Shown here piece by piece: positions 7,765 through 16,499 of a DNA stretch of 64,000 nt (the first letter of the stretch is position 1; each line of letters begins with the position of its first letter). The notes beneath the pieces were generated by a model. The model was not told the origin of the DNA, ran no database searches, and saw nothing but the letters and a program-made list of their open reading frames with translations. The position numbers were made by a program, and so were the translations under genes. The DNA lies in the NCBI RefSeq assembly GCF_003012735.1, contig NZ_PXYI01000005.1:455864-519863 (forward strand). The letters are read 5' to 3'. Origin of the DNA: Allosphingosinicella deserti. Lineage in GTDB: Bacteria; Pseudomonadota; Alphaproteobacteria; Sphingomonadales; Sphingomonadaceae.

Positions 7765-9255
7765 ATGACGGCTTCTCGGGAAATCGAGCTGAAGCTCGAA
7801 CTGAGCGAAGCCGGCGCCCGGGCCCTGCGCACAGCCGGCGTGCTGGCGGGCACGGCGCCGAGCACCGCCCGCCAGACCACTATCTATTACGACACGGCCA
7901 AGCGTGCGCTCGCCCGGCGCGGCATGACGCTGCGCCTGCGCCGGTCGGGCGGCCGGGTGATCCAGACCATCAAGCAGGCGCGTGGCGATGCGGCCGGGCT
8001 GTTCGCGCGCGCCGAATATGAAGAGGATGTCGCCGGGCCCGGGCTCGATTTCGACGCGATCGATCGAACCCCGATCGGCAGCAGCATCGGCGCCAAGCGG
8101 CGCGGGAAGCTCGAGCCGGTGGTGACCTCCACCGTCGAGCGAAGCGTGTGGCTGCTCGATCATGCGGGGAGCGCGCTCGAGGTCAATCTCGACGAGGGCA
8201 TCATCGTGGCGGGCGGCACCGAGCAGCCACTGAGGGAGCTCGAGATCGAGCTGAAGCGCGGTGCGCCCGACGCCATCCTAGACCTGGCGCGCGCGATTGC
8301 CCGCGACGTCGACATCAGCATCGGCGTGCTCACCAAGGCGGAACGCGGCTTCGCGCTTGCCGCCGGAACGCTCGGCACGGTCAGCAAGGCGGAGCCGATC
8401 CTGATCGGTCCCGGCATGACCGTCGCCGAAAGCTTCGCCGCGATCGTCCACGCCTGCCTCAAGCATTTCCGGTTGAACGAGGGGCTGATCGTCGAACGCC
8501 GCGACGCCGAGGCACTGCACCAGGCGCGCGTGGCGATGCGGCGGCTGCGATCCGCATTGTCGCTGTTCGCGCCGGCAATCGCCGATCCGGAATTCGCCAG
8601 GCTCAGGGAGGAATTGCGCTGGTTCACCGGCACGCTCGGCGACGCCCGCAATCTCGACGTCCTGCTGCAGCGCTTCGCCGACGAAGCGCTCCCGGCCGAG
8701 GACGAAGCCGCGCTGACGGCGTCGCGCGACGCTGCCTATGCGCAGGTTCTCGCCGCCTTGGGTTCCGGGCGCGCGCGGACGCTGATGCTCGATCTGGTCG
8801 GTTGGATCGAATTGGGGGCCTGGCGGACGGGCGACGCCGCGACCGCGCCGATCCTTTCGTTCGCCCTCGACCGGCTGGAACGGCGCTGGCGCAAGATCAA
8901 GAAGGCCGGGCCGCAGCTTAAGACGCTCGACGAGGAGCCGCGCCATCGGCTCCGCATCGAGATCAAGAAGCTGCGCTACGCCCTGGAGTTTCTCGCCGGG
9001 CTGTTCGATCCGGACAGCCACAAGGCATTCCTGCACGCAATGGCCAACATGCAGGAGGAGCTTGGCGCGCTCAACGATTTCGCCACCGCGCGCGGGCTGC
9101 TCTCCGAGATCCCGGGGATCGCGCCGGAGCGCATTCCCGCGCCCGGCCGCGATGCGGAGCGCAAGCATCTGCGCAAGGCGCAAAAGGCGTTTGCCAACGT
9201 ACGTGCCGTCGGCCCCTATTGGCGCGAGGCCGTGGCCTCAGGCGCAACGCCGTGA
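7765..9255 (+). CDS. CYTH and CHAD domain protein (inorganic triphosphatase-like)
   Basis: 496 aa. The N-terminal CYTH tunnel domain (about 1-205) opens with the signature ExExK in REIELKLELS and has the expected run of charged strands (YYDTAKRALARRGMTLRLRR). The C-terminal CHAD domain (about 215-490) is a His-rich helical bundle (EALHQARVAMRRLRSALSLF, RHRLRIEIKKLRYALEFL) that binds polyphosphate in characterised members. Bacterial CYTH-CHAD proteins such as YgiF hydrolyse inorganic triphosphate. ATG at 7765 was chosen because ExExK should lie within about ten residues of the start; longer in-frame extensions are Arg-rich and without homology features. The Nudix gene follows closely. Confidence 0.88.
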   Translation: MTASREIELKLELSEAGARALRTAGVLAGTAPSTARQTTIYYDTAKRALARRGMTLRLRRSGGRVIQTIKQARGDAAGLFARAEYEEDVAGPGLDFDAIDRTPIGSSIGAKRRGKLEPVVTSTVERSVWLLDHAGSALEVNLDEGIIVAGGTEQPLRELEIELKRGAPDAILDLARAIARDVDISIGVLTKAERGFALAAGTLGTVSKAEPILIGPGMTVAESFAAIVHACLKHFRLNEGLIVERRDAEALHQARVAMRRLRSALSLFAPAIADPEFARLREELRWFTGTLGDARNLDVLLQRFADEALPAEDEAALTASRDAAYAQVLAALGSGRARTLMLDLVGWIELGAWRTGDAATAPILSFALDRLERRWRKIKKAGPQLKTLDEEPRHRLRIEIKKLRYALEFLAGLFDPDSHKAFLHAMANMQEELGALNDFATARGLLSEIPGIAPERIPAPGRDAERKHLRKAQKAFANVRAVGPYWREAVASGATP

Positions 9256-9292
9256 CCGGACGCGTGCTGCAGGAATGCCGGTGGCCGGTCCA

Positions 9293-9784
9293 ATGACCGT
9301 TCCCGCCAGAGTGCTGCGCCTGGGCCTGTCGCTGTTCGGTCGGCTGGAGCGCTCCCCCGAGGGCGAGGCGCTGCCGCTGCAGGCCGCGGCTTTGCCCTGG
9401 CGCCGCGGCGCCAAAGGCGAGACCGAGCTTCTGCTGGTCACCAGCCGAAGTTCGGGCAAGTGGATCCCGCCCAAGGGTTGGCCGATGCGCGGCAAGAGTC
9501 TCGCCGAAGCCGCGCAGATCGAGGCCTACGAGGAGGCAGGGGTGCGCGGCCGGATCTCGGACGTTTCCTGCGGCGCTTTCCAGCGCTCGAAGACTCATCG
9601 CGCGCTCGGCCCGATCACCTTCCTGATCAAGCTCTACCCGTTGGAGGTCACCGAAGAGCTCAAGACATGGCCCGAGCAGGCGCAGCGCAAACGCCGCTGG
9701 TTCGCTCCCGAAGCGGCCGCCGATGCGGTGCAACCGGCCGAGCTCGCCGACCTGCTCCGCAGTTTTCGAGTTCCCCGGCGCTAG
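9293..9784 (+). CDS. Nudix hydrolase, diphosphoinositol-polyphosphatase-like
   Basis: 163 aa. The Nudix region is GWPMRGKSLAEAAQIEAYEE followed by AGV, preceded by GKWIPPK as in the DIPP/DdpX-like subfamily. Compared with the canonical GX5EX7REUXEEXGU box, position 7 is Lys instead of Glu and position 15 is Ile instead of Arg, while the metal-binding EAYEE core is intact. Substrates may be diadenosine or inositol polyphosphates. The start is uncertain: ATG 9293 gives a compact N-terminus, ATG 9275 adds six residues, and neither has a well-spaced ribosome binding site. It follows the polyphosphate-binding CHAD gene by 37 bp, a suggestive pairing in phosphoanhydride metabolism. Confidence 0.8.
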   Translation: MTVPARVLRLGLSLFGRLERSPEGEALPLQAAALPWRRGAKGETELLLVTSRSSGKWIPPKGWPMRGKSLAEAAQIEAYEEAGVRGRISDVSCGAFQRSKTHRALGPITFLIKLYPLEVTEELKTWPEQAQRKRRWFAPEAAADAVQPAELADLLRSFRVPRR

Positions 9785-9815
9785 CAGCGCCCGCCATACC
9801 GACGGCGGCGCGCGG

Positions 9816-10907
9816 TCAGGTCGTGGCGGTCGCCGGCTGCGGCTCCGCCTGCTGATCGGATCCGCCCGCCGTCTCCGGGATGACTCGATCGAGCAGACGC
9901 GCGATCGTGCCGACGAACGGAAGCACGAGCAATGCGCCGGCGATGTTGAACAGGACGTGGGCGTTGGCGAGTTGCTGGCCGACGCCGCCGGCGGTGGCGG
10001 CGGCGAAGCGGGCGAGCAGGCCGATCAGAAGCAGGCCGAGCGTCACCGTGACGATGTTGAACAGCAGGTGGAAGACACCCGCCTTGACGGCCGCACGAGA
10101 CCGCCCGATCGTCGCGATCAGCGTATCGGCGCAGGTTCCGATCTCCGCCCCGAGCATCATCGCGAGCCCGGCGGGAAGGCTGATCAAACCGCCGCCGGCC
10201 AGAGTGATCACGATCGCCATCATCGCCGAGGAGGATTGGATTGCGACGGTCACCACCGCCCCGGCAAGCACGCCGAGCAGCGGATTTTCGAGCTGCTTCA
10301 GGAAAGCGAGGATGTCCGGATGGTTCTTCAACGGCTCGGCCGCCTCGCCGATCACGTGCAGGCCGAACAGGACGATGCCGAGGCCGAGCAGAATCGACGC
10401 ATGGCGCTTGACCTTGTCCGAACGCGCGAGGCCCCGCCACAGCAGGCCCGCGGCGAGCAGCACGGGCGCGAACTGATCGACGTTCCAGGCGAAGATCTGG
10501 CTGGAGACGGTGGTGCCGATGTTGGCGCCGAGGATCGCCGGCAGGGTTGCGGCGAACGGCACCAGCCCGGCATCGACGATGGTGATCATCAGGATGATCA
10601 CGACGGACGAGGAATCGAGTGCCACCGTCGCGGCAGTGCCGCTCGCCAGCGCCGCCCCCCGGTTGGACGAGAAACGCTGCAGGAGCCGCTGGAAGCGACT
10701 GCCGTGCGCCGCCTTGAGGCTGCCGGCGAGGAGCTCGACGCCGTAGAGGAAGAGGGCGAGGCCGCCGATCATCGAAAGGGCGAGGGCAAGCCAGTCGATC
10801 TTGCCGGGGTCACCCGGCGGCTGCGCAAGCGCGGAGGTCGACAGCAGCGCCGCCGCCGCGGCGAAGAGGAAGAGGGCGGATCTGGCGCGAAACGGACCGG
10901 CAGGCAT
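9816..10907 (-). CDS. Na+/phosphate cotransporter family protein (NptA/YjbB type)
   Basis: An inner-membrane sodium-coupled phosphate transporter or exporter of 363 aa. A hydrophobic leader (ALFLFAAAAALLSTSALAQ) precedes the first Na_Pi_cotrans repeat (IGGLALFLYGVELLAGSLK). Two internal repeats carry the Gln-Ser-Ser-Ser-type signatures (ALDSSSVVIILMITI and AIQSSSAMMAIVITLAGGG). The PhoU-like C-terminal domain found in many relatives is missing. ATG at 10907 is preceded by GGGAG at 7 nt; upstream in-frame sequence is not protein-like. It lies 101 bp downstream of the ATP-grasp gene on the same strand and converges on the Nudix gene. Confidence 0.87.
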   Translation of the reverse strand: MPAGPFRARSALFLFAAAAALLSTSALAQPPGDPGKIDWLALALSMIGGLALFLYGVELLAGSLKAAHGSRFQRLLQRFSSNRGAALASGTAATVALDSSSVVIILMITIVDAGLVPFAATLPAILGANIGTTVSSQIFAWNVDQFAPVLLAAGLLWRGLARSDKVKRHASILLGLGIVLFGLHVIGEAAEPLKNHPDILAFLKQLENPLLGVLAGAVVTVAIQSSSAMMAIVITLAGGGLISLPAGLAMMLGAEIGTCADTLIATIGRSRAAVKAGVFHLLFNIVTVTLGLLLIGLLARFAAATAGGVGQQLANAHVLFNIAGALLVLPFVGTIARLLDRVIPETAGGSDQQAEPQPATATT

Positions 10908-11008
10908 GAGCGAGCTCCCGAAGCCCCCCGGTCCCCGCACCCATTGAACACAGCTTGATGACCGTTTGATGATAGGTCCGCAAGCGCACCTGCCGCGACC
11001 GCCCGGTT

Positions 11009-12127
11009 CTACCGGTCGAGTTCGACCAGCCTGGCCGCACGCCAGCGGCTTTCCGGCACCGCCTCCAGCGCCCGCCGGTAGCAGGCACCCATCGGCATCT
11101 GCGAGAGACCGGCACCGGCGGAGACTTGCGGCAGGATCGTGCCGGGGTTCCAATTGCCTTCGATAAGGATTGGACCGGCCTCTCCGAGACCGATGTCCCA
11201 GCCGACCACCGCATAAGAGGAGCCGAGCCGCGCATGCGCCTCCTGCGCGAGGCGGGTCGCTCCGGCGAGCATGTCCGGCGGCAGCACCCGCTCGAGGTCC
11301 TCGCCCGTGGCCGGATGGGCCCGCAGCGCCTGCAGCAATCCGTCAGGGCTCTTGCCGAAAGCATCGCGCAGACGGCCGGCGCAATCTGGCGTCGCGATCA
11401 GGCCACCGCGGTTGAAATTGTCGACGGGGGCGGTGCCGCCGCCAAGCCGGACCACCGCCAGCCCGGGCTCGGGCGGACCGTGGCCGTCCAGGAAGGTCAT
11501 GATCCGTACGGTCGGCAGGGCAGCGGGCGAGATCAAGGCGAGATCGGGATTCGCGGCAATCGCCTGCTGGGCGATGCCGCCCTTGGCGACCACATCCGCG
11601 ATCCGGGCGGCAAGCGCCGCGTCGTCGACAGCGGCGCCGTCGCTCGTCCACCAGCGGCCGCCATCGCGGCGGACCCGGACGACGCCTCTGCCCTTGGAGC
11701 TGAAATTGGGCTTGAGGATCAGATCGCCGGACGCGAGCAGCCGCGCCGTATCGGTCTCAAGGCCAGGCGCGATGGTGAGCGGCGCCGCCAGCCCGTTCGC
11801 CGCCGCGAAACGGGCGAACGCGACCTTGTTCTTCAGCAGGCTGGTGCCGAGCGGCAGCGCGCCGGGATTGATCAGCCGATGCATGCCGCGGCGAACGTGC
11901 ATCGCGACGTAGCGGTCGGGCGCGACCCGGCCCTGGATCAGACGCCATTCGGATCGGGGAATGCCGAATTCGCGCGACTCGCCGCGCCCGTTGCCGAATC
12001 GGCCGAGCGCATGCGCCAAAGCCCGGCTGGCGGCGCCGAGATGCCGTTCGAGGCGTTCGAAATAGAAGGACAGAAGGGCGTCCGGATGAGCGCGGCCGGC
12101 CGGGGGGATGCGCCGCAGAGTCAGCAT
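11009..12127 (-). CDS. Sugar-transfer-associated ATP-grasp protein
   Basis: 372 aa. The ATP-grasp core is visible as DLILKPNFSSKGRGVVRV, then NFNRGGLIATPD, VGWDIGLGEAGPILIEGNWN and PGT, the Lys/Gly-loop and metal-binding Glu-x-Asn parts of the fold. The overall order matches the alpha-L-glutamate-ligase-related / ATPgrasp_ST family, members of which often sit near polysaccharide or capsule genes. The exact ligation reaction is unknown. ATG at 12127 follows no strong ribosome binding site. Its neighbours, a Na/Pi transporter downstream and the divergent glycogen cluster upstream, do not define its substrate. Confidence 0.8.
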   Translation of the reverse strand: MLTLRRIPPAGRAHPDALLSFYFERLERHLGAASRALAHALGRFGNGRGESREFGIPRSEWRLIQGRVAPDRYVAMHVRRGMHRLINPGALPLGTSLLKNKVAFARFAAANGLAAPLTIAPGLETDTARLLASGDLILKPNFSSKGRGVVRVRRDGGRWWTSDGAAVDDAALAARIADVVAKGGIAQQAIAANPDLALISPAALPTVRIMTFLDGHGPPEPGLAVVRLGGGTAPVDNFNRGGLIATPDCAGRLRDAFGKSPDGLLQALRAHPATGEDLERVLPPDMLAGATRLAQEAHARLGSSYAVVGWDIGLGEAGPILIEGNWNPGTILPQVSAGAGLSQMPMGACYRRALEAVPESRWRAARLVELDR

Positions 12128-12288
12128 TGCGGGCTCGTGCCGCTGCGCTTGTCCAACGCCGCCCGAACGCGGGAGGCGATCGATGAACGCGGGGCGCCGT
12201 CGGCACGTGCAGGCGGTGCACGCCGGGGGGACGATTCAGCCACGGCGCTGCGCTTAGCGGAGCTTGCATGTCAGGAATGTGACCGGAA

Positions 12289-12309
12289 GATCAGCTGCGT
12301 CGGCTGATC
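12289..12309. promoter_or_regulatory. Inverted repeat upstream of the glycogen cluster
   Basis: GATCAGC-N7-GCTGATC is a perfect 7-bp inverted repeat, 155 nt upstream of glgX1, in the 336-bp region 12128-12463 between the divergent ATP-grasp gene and the glycogen/trehalose genes. It could be an operator for this cluster or a chance repeat. I see no gene and no clear -35/-10 in this region. Confidence 0.35.
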
Positions 12310-12463
12310 GGCGCTGGCAGCGGGCGCACTCCCGCGCGGATGCTGCAGCGCAAAAACACGGGAACCAGCCTCCTTCTCCGCCGTTCCCACGCCTGATCCG
12401 CACCGCGCCGTCCTGGCGCGTGCGGGCTCGCGTGCCCGTCTCCAGTCTCGTGAAGGAATGCTC

Positions 12464-14587
12464 TTGAACCGCCTGCCGGACCGCCTGGAAAGCGGTTCTC
12501 CCTATCCGCTCGGGGCGACGTTCGACGGCCTCGGCGTCAATTTCGCGGTCTTCTCCGCCCATGCCGACGCGATCGAATTGTGCCTGTTCGATCCCTCGGG
12601 CAAGCGCGAGGTCGCGCGGATCGCGCTTCCGGAAGTCACCGACGAGGTGTTCCACGGCTATCTTCCCGAGGCGCGGCCGGGCCTGCTCTACGGCTATCGT
12701 GCCCACGGCGCCTACGCGCCCGAACAGGGCCACCGTTTCAATCCGCACAAATTGCTGCTCGATCCCTATACCCGCCGGCTCCACGGCCAGGTGCGCTGGA
12801 CCGATGCGCTGCACGGCTACCGGGTGCGCTCGCGGAAGGCCGATCTGTCGTTCGACGCGCGCGACAGCGCGGCGGCGACGCCCAAGGGCGTGGTTACCGC
12901 CGATGCATTCGACTGGACGGGCGACGTCCGCCCGAACACCCCCTGGTCGAAGACGGTGATCTACGAGGCGCATGTCCGCGGCCTCACCCGGCTGATGGAA
13001 GAGGTGCCGCCGGAGGAACGCGGCACGTTTTCGGCACTCGCCCATCCCAAGGTGATCGATCATCTGAAGCGGCTCGGCATCACCGCGCTCGAACTGATGC
13101 CGATCCACGCCTTCGTGAAGGACCGCTTCCTGGTCGAGAAGGGGCTCACCAATTATTGGGGCTATAACAGCCTGTCCTTCTTCGCGCCGGAGCCGCTTTA
13201 CGGCGCGCGCGGCCAAAGCGTCGAGGCGACCCATGACGATCTGAGGATCGCGATCCGCCGGCTGCACGCCGCGGGCATCGAGGTGATCCTCGACGTCGTC
13301 TACAATCATACCTGCGAAGGCAGCGAGCTCGGCCAGACGATGAGCTTCCGCGGCCTCGACAACGCCTCCTATTACCGCCTGCAGGCGGACAATCCGCGTT
13401 ACTGCGTGAACGACACCGGCACCGGCAATACGCTCAATTTCGGCAGCGCCCGGGTGGTCCAGCTCGTCGCGGATTCCCTGCGCTACTGGGCGGAAAGCTT
13501 TCGGGTCGACGGCTTCCGCTTCGATCTCGGCGCCACGCTCGGGCGCGATGCGGCCGACGGCGGCTTCGATCCGGGCGCGAGCCTGTTCGACGTGCTGCGC
13601 CAGGATCCGGTGCTTGGGCGGCTGAAGCTGATCTCCGAGCCGTGGGACATCGGCCCGGGCGGCTACCAGCTCGGCAATCACCCGCCGGGCTTTGCCGAGT
13701 GGAACGACAAATATCGCGATTCCGTCCGCCGCTTCTGGAAGGGCGATGCCGGCCTGCGTCCCGAATTCGCGGCGCGCATTGCGGGATCGGGGGACCTGTT
13801 CGACCGCCGCGCGCGCCGGCCCTGGGCGAGCCTCAACTTCCTCGCCAGCCATGACGGCTACACGCTCAACGATCTGGTCAGCTACGAGCAGCGCCACAAC
13901 GAGGCCAATGGCGAGGATAACAGAGACGGCCACAGCGACAATATGAGCTGCAACTGGGGCGCCGAAGGGGAGACCGGCGATCCGGCAATCCTCGCGGTGC
14001 GGGGCCGGGTGCGCCGTTCGATGCTGGTTACGTTGCTCTGCTCGCTCGGCACGCCGATGCTGCTCGCCGGCGACGAATTCGGCCGGACGCAGGGCGGCAA
14101 CAACAATGCCTATGCCCAGGACAATGAGATCAGCTGGATCGACTGGGCGGCCGCGCGCTCGGAAGAGGGCGAAGCGCTGACCGACTTCGTCGCGCGCCTG
14201 ATTGCGCTGCGGCGGGATAACGAACTGATCCGCAGCGGGCGCTTCCTCTACGGCCAGGAAGAGGTGGCGGACGGGGTGCCGGACATCGACTGGTTCGACG
14301 AGAGCGGCAACCGGCTGAGCCCCGAGGATTGGCAGAATCCGGAAGGGCGCGCGCTGGTGATGCGGCGGGCGCGGCGCACCGATGACGGCGGCATCGAGAC
14401 GGTGGACCTGCTGGTCAACGGCAGCCACGTGCCGCTGAGCTTCACGCTGGCGGGGCCAGCGCTGCAGCGGCGGCTGATGGTCGACAGCGCCGATCCGACC
14501 GGGGCGGAACGCGACCTCGGCGACGGCGAGGCGATCGAGGTCGCCGATCGCGGGGCGGTGGTCGTGGTCGGGTGGAGTCGGGCGTGA
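12464..14587 (+). CDS. glgX: Glycogen debranching enzyme GlgX (first copy)
   Basis: A GH13_11 isoamylase-type enzyme that removes short alpha-1,6 branches left after phosphorylase action. 707 aa with an N-terminal CBM48 domain (PLGATFDGLGVNFAVFSAHA) and a catalytic TIM barrel: nucleophile Asp in VDGFRFDLG, acid/base Glu in LISEPWDIGPG, third Asp in LASHDGYTLND. TTG at 12464 was preferred over ATG 12458 because GAAGGA (12452-12457) directly touches the ATG but is 6 nt from the TTG. It heads the cluster. A second glgX with the same architecture closes it at 30422-32536; this copy lacks the palindromic insertion seen there. Relatives annotated TreX act with TreY/TreZ, whose genes follow. Confidence 0.93.
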   Translation: MNRLPDRLESGSPYPLGATFDGLGVNFAVFSAHADAIELCLFDPSGKREVARIALPEVTDEVFHGYLPEARPGLLYGYRAHGAYAPEQGHRFNPHKLLLDPYTRRLHGQVRWTDALHGYRVRSRKADLSFDARDSAAATPKGVVTADAFDWTGDVRPNTPWSKTVIYEAHVRGLTRLMEEVPPEERGTFSALAHPKVIDHLKRLGITALELMPIHAFVKDRFLVEKGLTNYWGYNSLSFFAPEPLYGARGQSVEATHDDLRIAIRRLHAAGIEVILDVVYNHTCEGSELGQTMSFRGLDNASYYRLQADNPRYCVNDTGTGNTLNFGSARVVQLVADSLRYWAESFRVDGFRFDLGATLGRDAADGGFDPGASLFDVLRQDPVLGRLKLISEPWDIGPGGYQLGNHPPGFAEWNDKYRDSVRRFWKGDAGLRPEFAARIAGSGDLFDRRARRPWASLNFLASHDGYTLNDLVSYEQRHNEANGEDNRDGHSDNMSCNWGAEGETGDPAILAVRGRVRRSMLVTLLCSLGTPMLLAGDEFGRTQGGNNNAYAQDNEISWIDWAAARSEEGEALTDFVARLIALRRDNELIRSGRFLYGQEEVADGVPDIDWFDESGNRLSPEDWQNPEGRALVMRRARRTDDGGIETVDLLVNGSHVPLSFTLAGPALQRRLMVDSADPTGAERDLGDGEAIEVADRGAVVVVGWSRA

Positions 14588-14660
14588 TCAACGTCCCGGC
14601 CCTCGTTCTTCCTCTTCCTTGCTGGGAGGGGAGACATGAATCGAAGAGGGTGAGGCGGCT

Positions 14661-16403
14661 ATGACCTCCTTCTCCCATCCGACGACCTGGGGCGCCACCC
14701 TGCTCCCTGACGGGCGGGCGCGCTTTCGCTTGTGGGCTCCCGGCAGTGACGCCGTCTTGCTCGAGATCGAGGGGCGCGATCCGATGCCAATGACGTCCGA
14801 GCCGGACGGCTGGTTTGCGCTCGAGGCCCCTGCGGCCCCAGGCACCGCCTACAAATACCGCGTCTCGCCCGATCTCGCCGTGCCCGATCCCGCCTCGCGC
14901 GCGCAGGCCGGCGACGTTCATGATCCGAGCCTCGTCGTCGACCCCGCAGCCTATGCCTGGCGCCGCCCCGACTGGACCGGCCGGCCGTGGGAAGAGGTGG
15001 TGCTGTACGAACTGCACGCCGGTGTGCTCGGCGGATTCGCAGGCGTTGCCGAGAAGCTCCCGGAGATCGCGGCCCTTGGCGTCACCGCGATCGAGCTGAT
15101 GCCGATCGGCGATTTCTCCGGCACCCGCAACTGGGGCTATGACGGGGTGCTTCCCTATGCCCCCGATGCGGCGCTCGGCACGCCGGACGAATTGAAGGCG
15201 CTGGTCGACCGTGCCCACGAACTCGGGCTGATGGTGTTCCTGGACGTCGTCTACAATCATTTCGGGCCCGACGGGAATTATCTCGGCGCCTACGCGCCCG
15301 CCTTCTTCCGCGAGGACGTGCACACGCCTTGGGGCGGGGCGATCGACGTGCGGCAGCAGGCGGTCGCCCGCTATTTCATCGACAATGCGCTGATGTGGCT
15401 GAACGAATATCGTTTCGACGGCCTGCGCTTCGACGCGGTCCACGCGATCGGCGACTCCGATTTCCTCGACCGCATGGCGGCGGAGATTCGCGCGGGCGTC
15501 GAGCCGGGGCGGCACGTCCATCTGGTGCTGGAGAATGAGGGCAACGACGCCGCGCGCCTGGGGCCCGGGGGCTATGACGCGCAGTGGAATGACGACTTCC
15601 ACAACGTCCTCCATGTCCTGCTGACCGGCGAGCGCGACGCTTATTACGCCCATTTCGCCGAGCGCCCCGCGGAGCGGCTTGCGCGCTGCCTGGCCGAGGG
15701 CTTCGTCTACCAAGGCGAGGATTTCGACGGCCACGCCCGCGGCGTGCCGTCGGGCCATCTGCCGCCGACGCGGTTCGTGCCGTTCCTCCAAAATCACGAC
15801 CAGGTCGGCAATCGCGCGCTCGGCGAGCGGCTGACCCTGCTGACCGACCCTGCCAGGCTCCGCGCCGCGACCGGGCTGCTGCTGCTGGCGCCGCAGATAC
15901 CGTTGCTGTTCATGGGCGACGAATTGGGATCGGAGAGCCCGTTCCTGTTCTTCACCGATTTCCACGACGAACTCGCCGACGCGGTGCGCGAGGGACGGCG
16001 CAGGGAATTCGCCAAATTCCCGGCCTTTGCCGATCCCGAGGCGCGGGCGAAGATTCCGGATCCGAACGCGCGCTCGACGTTCGAGGGGTCGCGGCCCCAG
16101 CCCGGGCCGGGCTCGGAGGCGTGGCGGGCCTTGTACACCGAATTGCTGGCGCTGCGGCGGGCGCGGATCGTGCCGGGGCTTGCGGAGGCGCGCAGCGAGG
16201 GTGCGGAAGCGATCGGCGAAAAGGCGGTGGTGGCGCGCTGGCGGCTCGGGACCGGGCGGCTGACCGTGGCGTTGAATTTGGGTGATCAGACAGCGGCGCT
16301 GGCCGCGCCCGAGGCGGCGCCGTTGACGGTGATCGGAGAGGCCCCTGGCGAGGGGCTGCTCCCGGGAGCCTCCTTCGCGGCGTGGCTGGAGGACGTGCGA
16401 TGA
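14661..16403 (+). CDS. treZ: Malto-oligosyltrehalose trehalohydrolase TreZ
   Basis: Releases trehalose from maltooligosyl-trehalose, the second step of the TreY/TreZ route from glycogen. 580 aa: an N-terminal E-set/CBM48 module (WGATLLPDGRARFRLWAPGS), then a GH13_10 barrel with DVVYNHFGPDGNYLGAYAP, nucleophile Asp in DGLRFDAVHAI, Glu in LVLENEGND and Asp in LQNHDQVGNRA. The FGPDGNYL motif separates TreZ from GlgB. ATG at 14661 has a GAGGGTGAGG ribosome binding site. It is the second gene of the cluster, 73 bp after glgX1 and 96 bp before malQ. Confidence 0.93.
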   Translation: MTSFSHPTTWGATLLPDGRARFRLWAPGSDAVLLEIEGRDPMPMTSEPDGWFALEAPAAPGTAYKYRVSPDLAVPDPASRAQAGDVHDPSLVVDPAAYAWRRPDWTGRPWEEVVLYELHAGVLGGFAGVAEKLPEIAALGVTAIELMPIGDFSGTRNWGYDGVLPYAPDAALGTPDELKALVDRAHELGLMVFLDVVYNHFGPDGNYLGAYAPAFFREDVHTPWGGAIDVRQQAVARYFIDNALMWLNEYRFDGLRFDAVHAIGDSDFLDRMAAEIRAGVEPGRHVHLVLENEGNDAARLGPGGYDAQWNDDFHNVLHVLLTGERDAYYAHFAERPAERLARCLAEGFVYQGEDFDGHARGVPSGHLPPTRFVPFLQNHDQVGNRALGERLTLLTDPARLRAATGLLLLAPQIPLLFMGDELGSESPFLFFTDFHDELADAVREGRRREFAKFPAFADPEARAKIPDPNARSTFEGSRPQPGPGSEAWRALYTELLALRRARIVPGLAEARSEGAEAIGEKAVVARWRLGTGRLTVALNLGDQTAALAAPEAAPLTVIGEAPGEGLLPGASFAAWLEDVR

Positions 16404-16499
16404 TGGGCGTCTTCACGCCGTCGAGCGGTTTCGGCCGCAACCCACCCCTTTCCCCGCCCTTGAACGGGAGGGGCGGTTGATAGATCGGAAATTCGCGCA

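Noticed and set aside
12254..14428. A 724-codon open frame antisense to glgX1
   Set aside because: Long antisense frames are expected in GC-rich genes; composition is shadow-like (Ala/Arg/Val/Glu runs), with no domain or ribosome binding site, and the plus-strand GlgX has all catalytic motifs.
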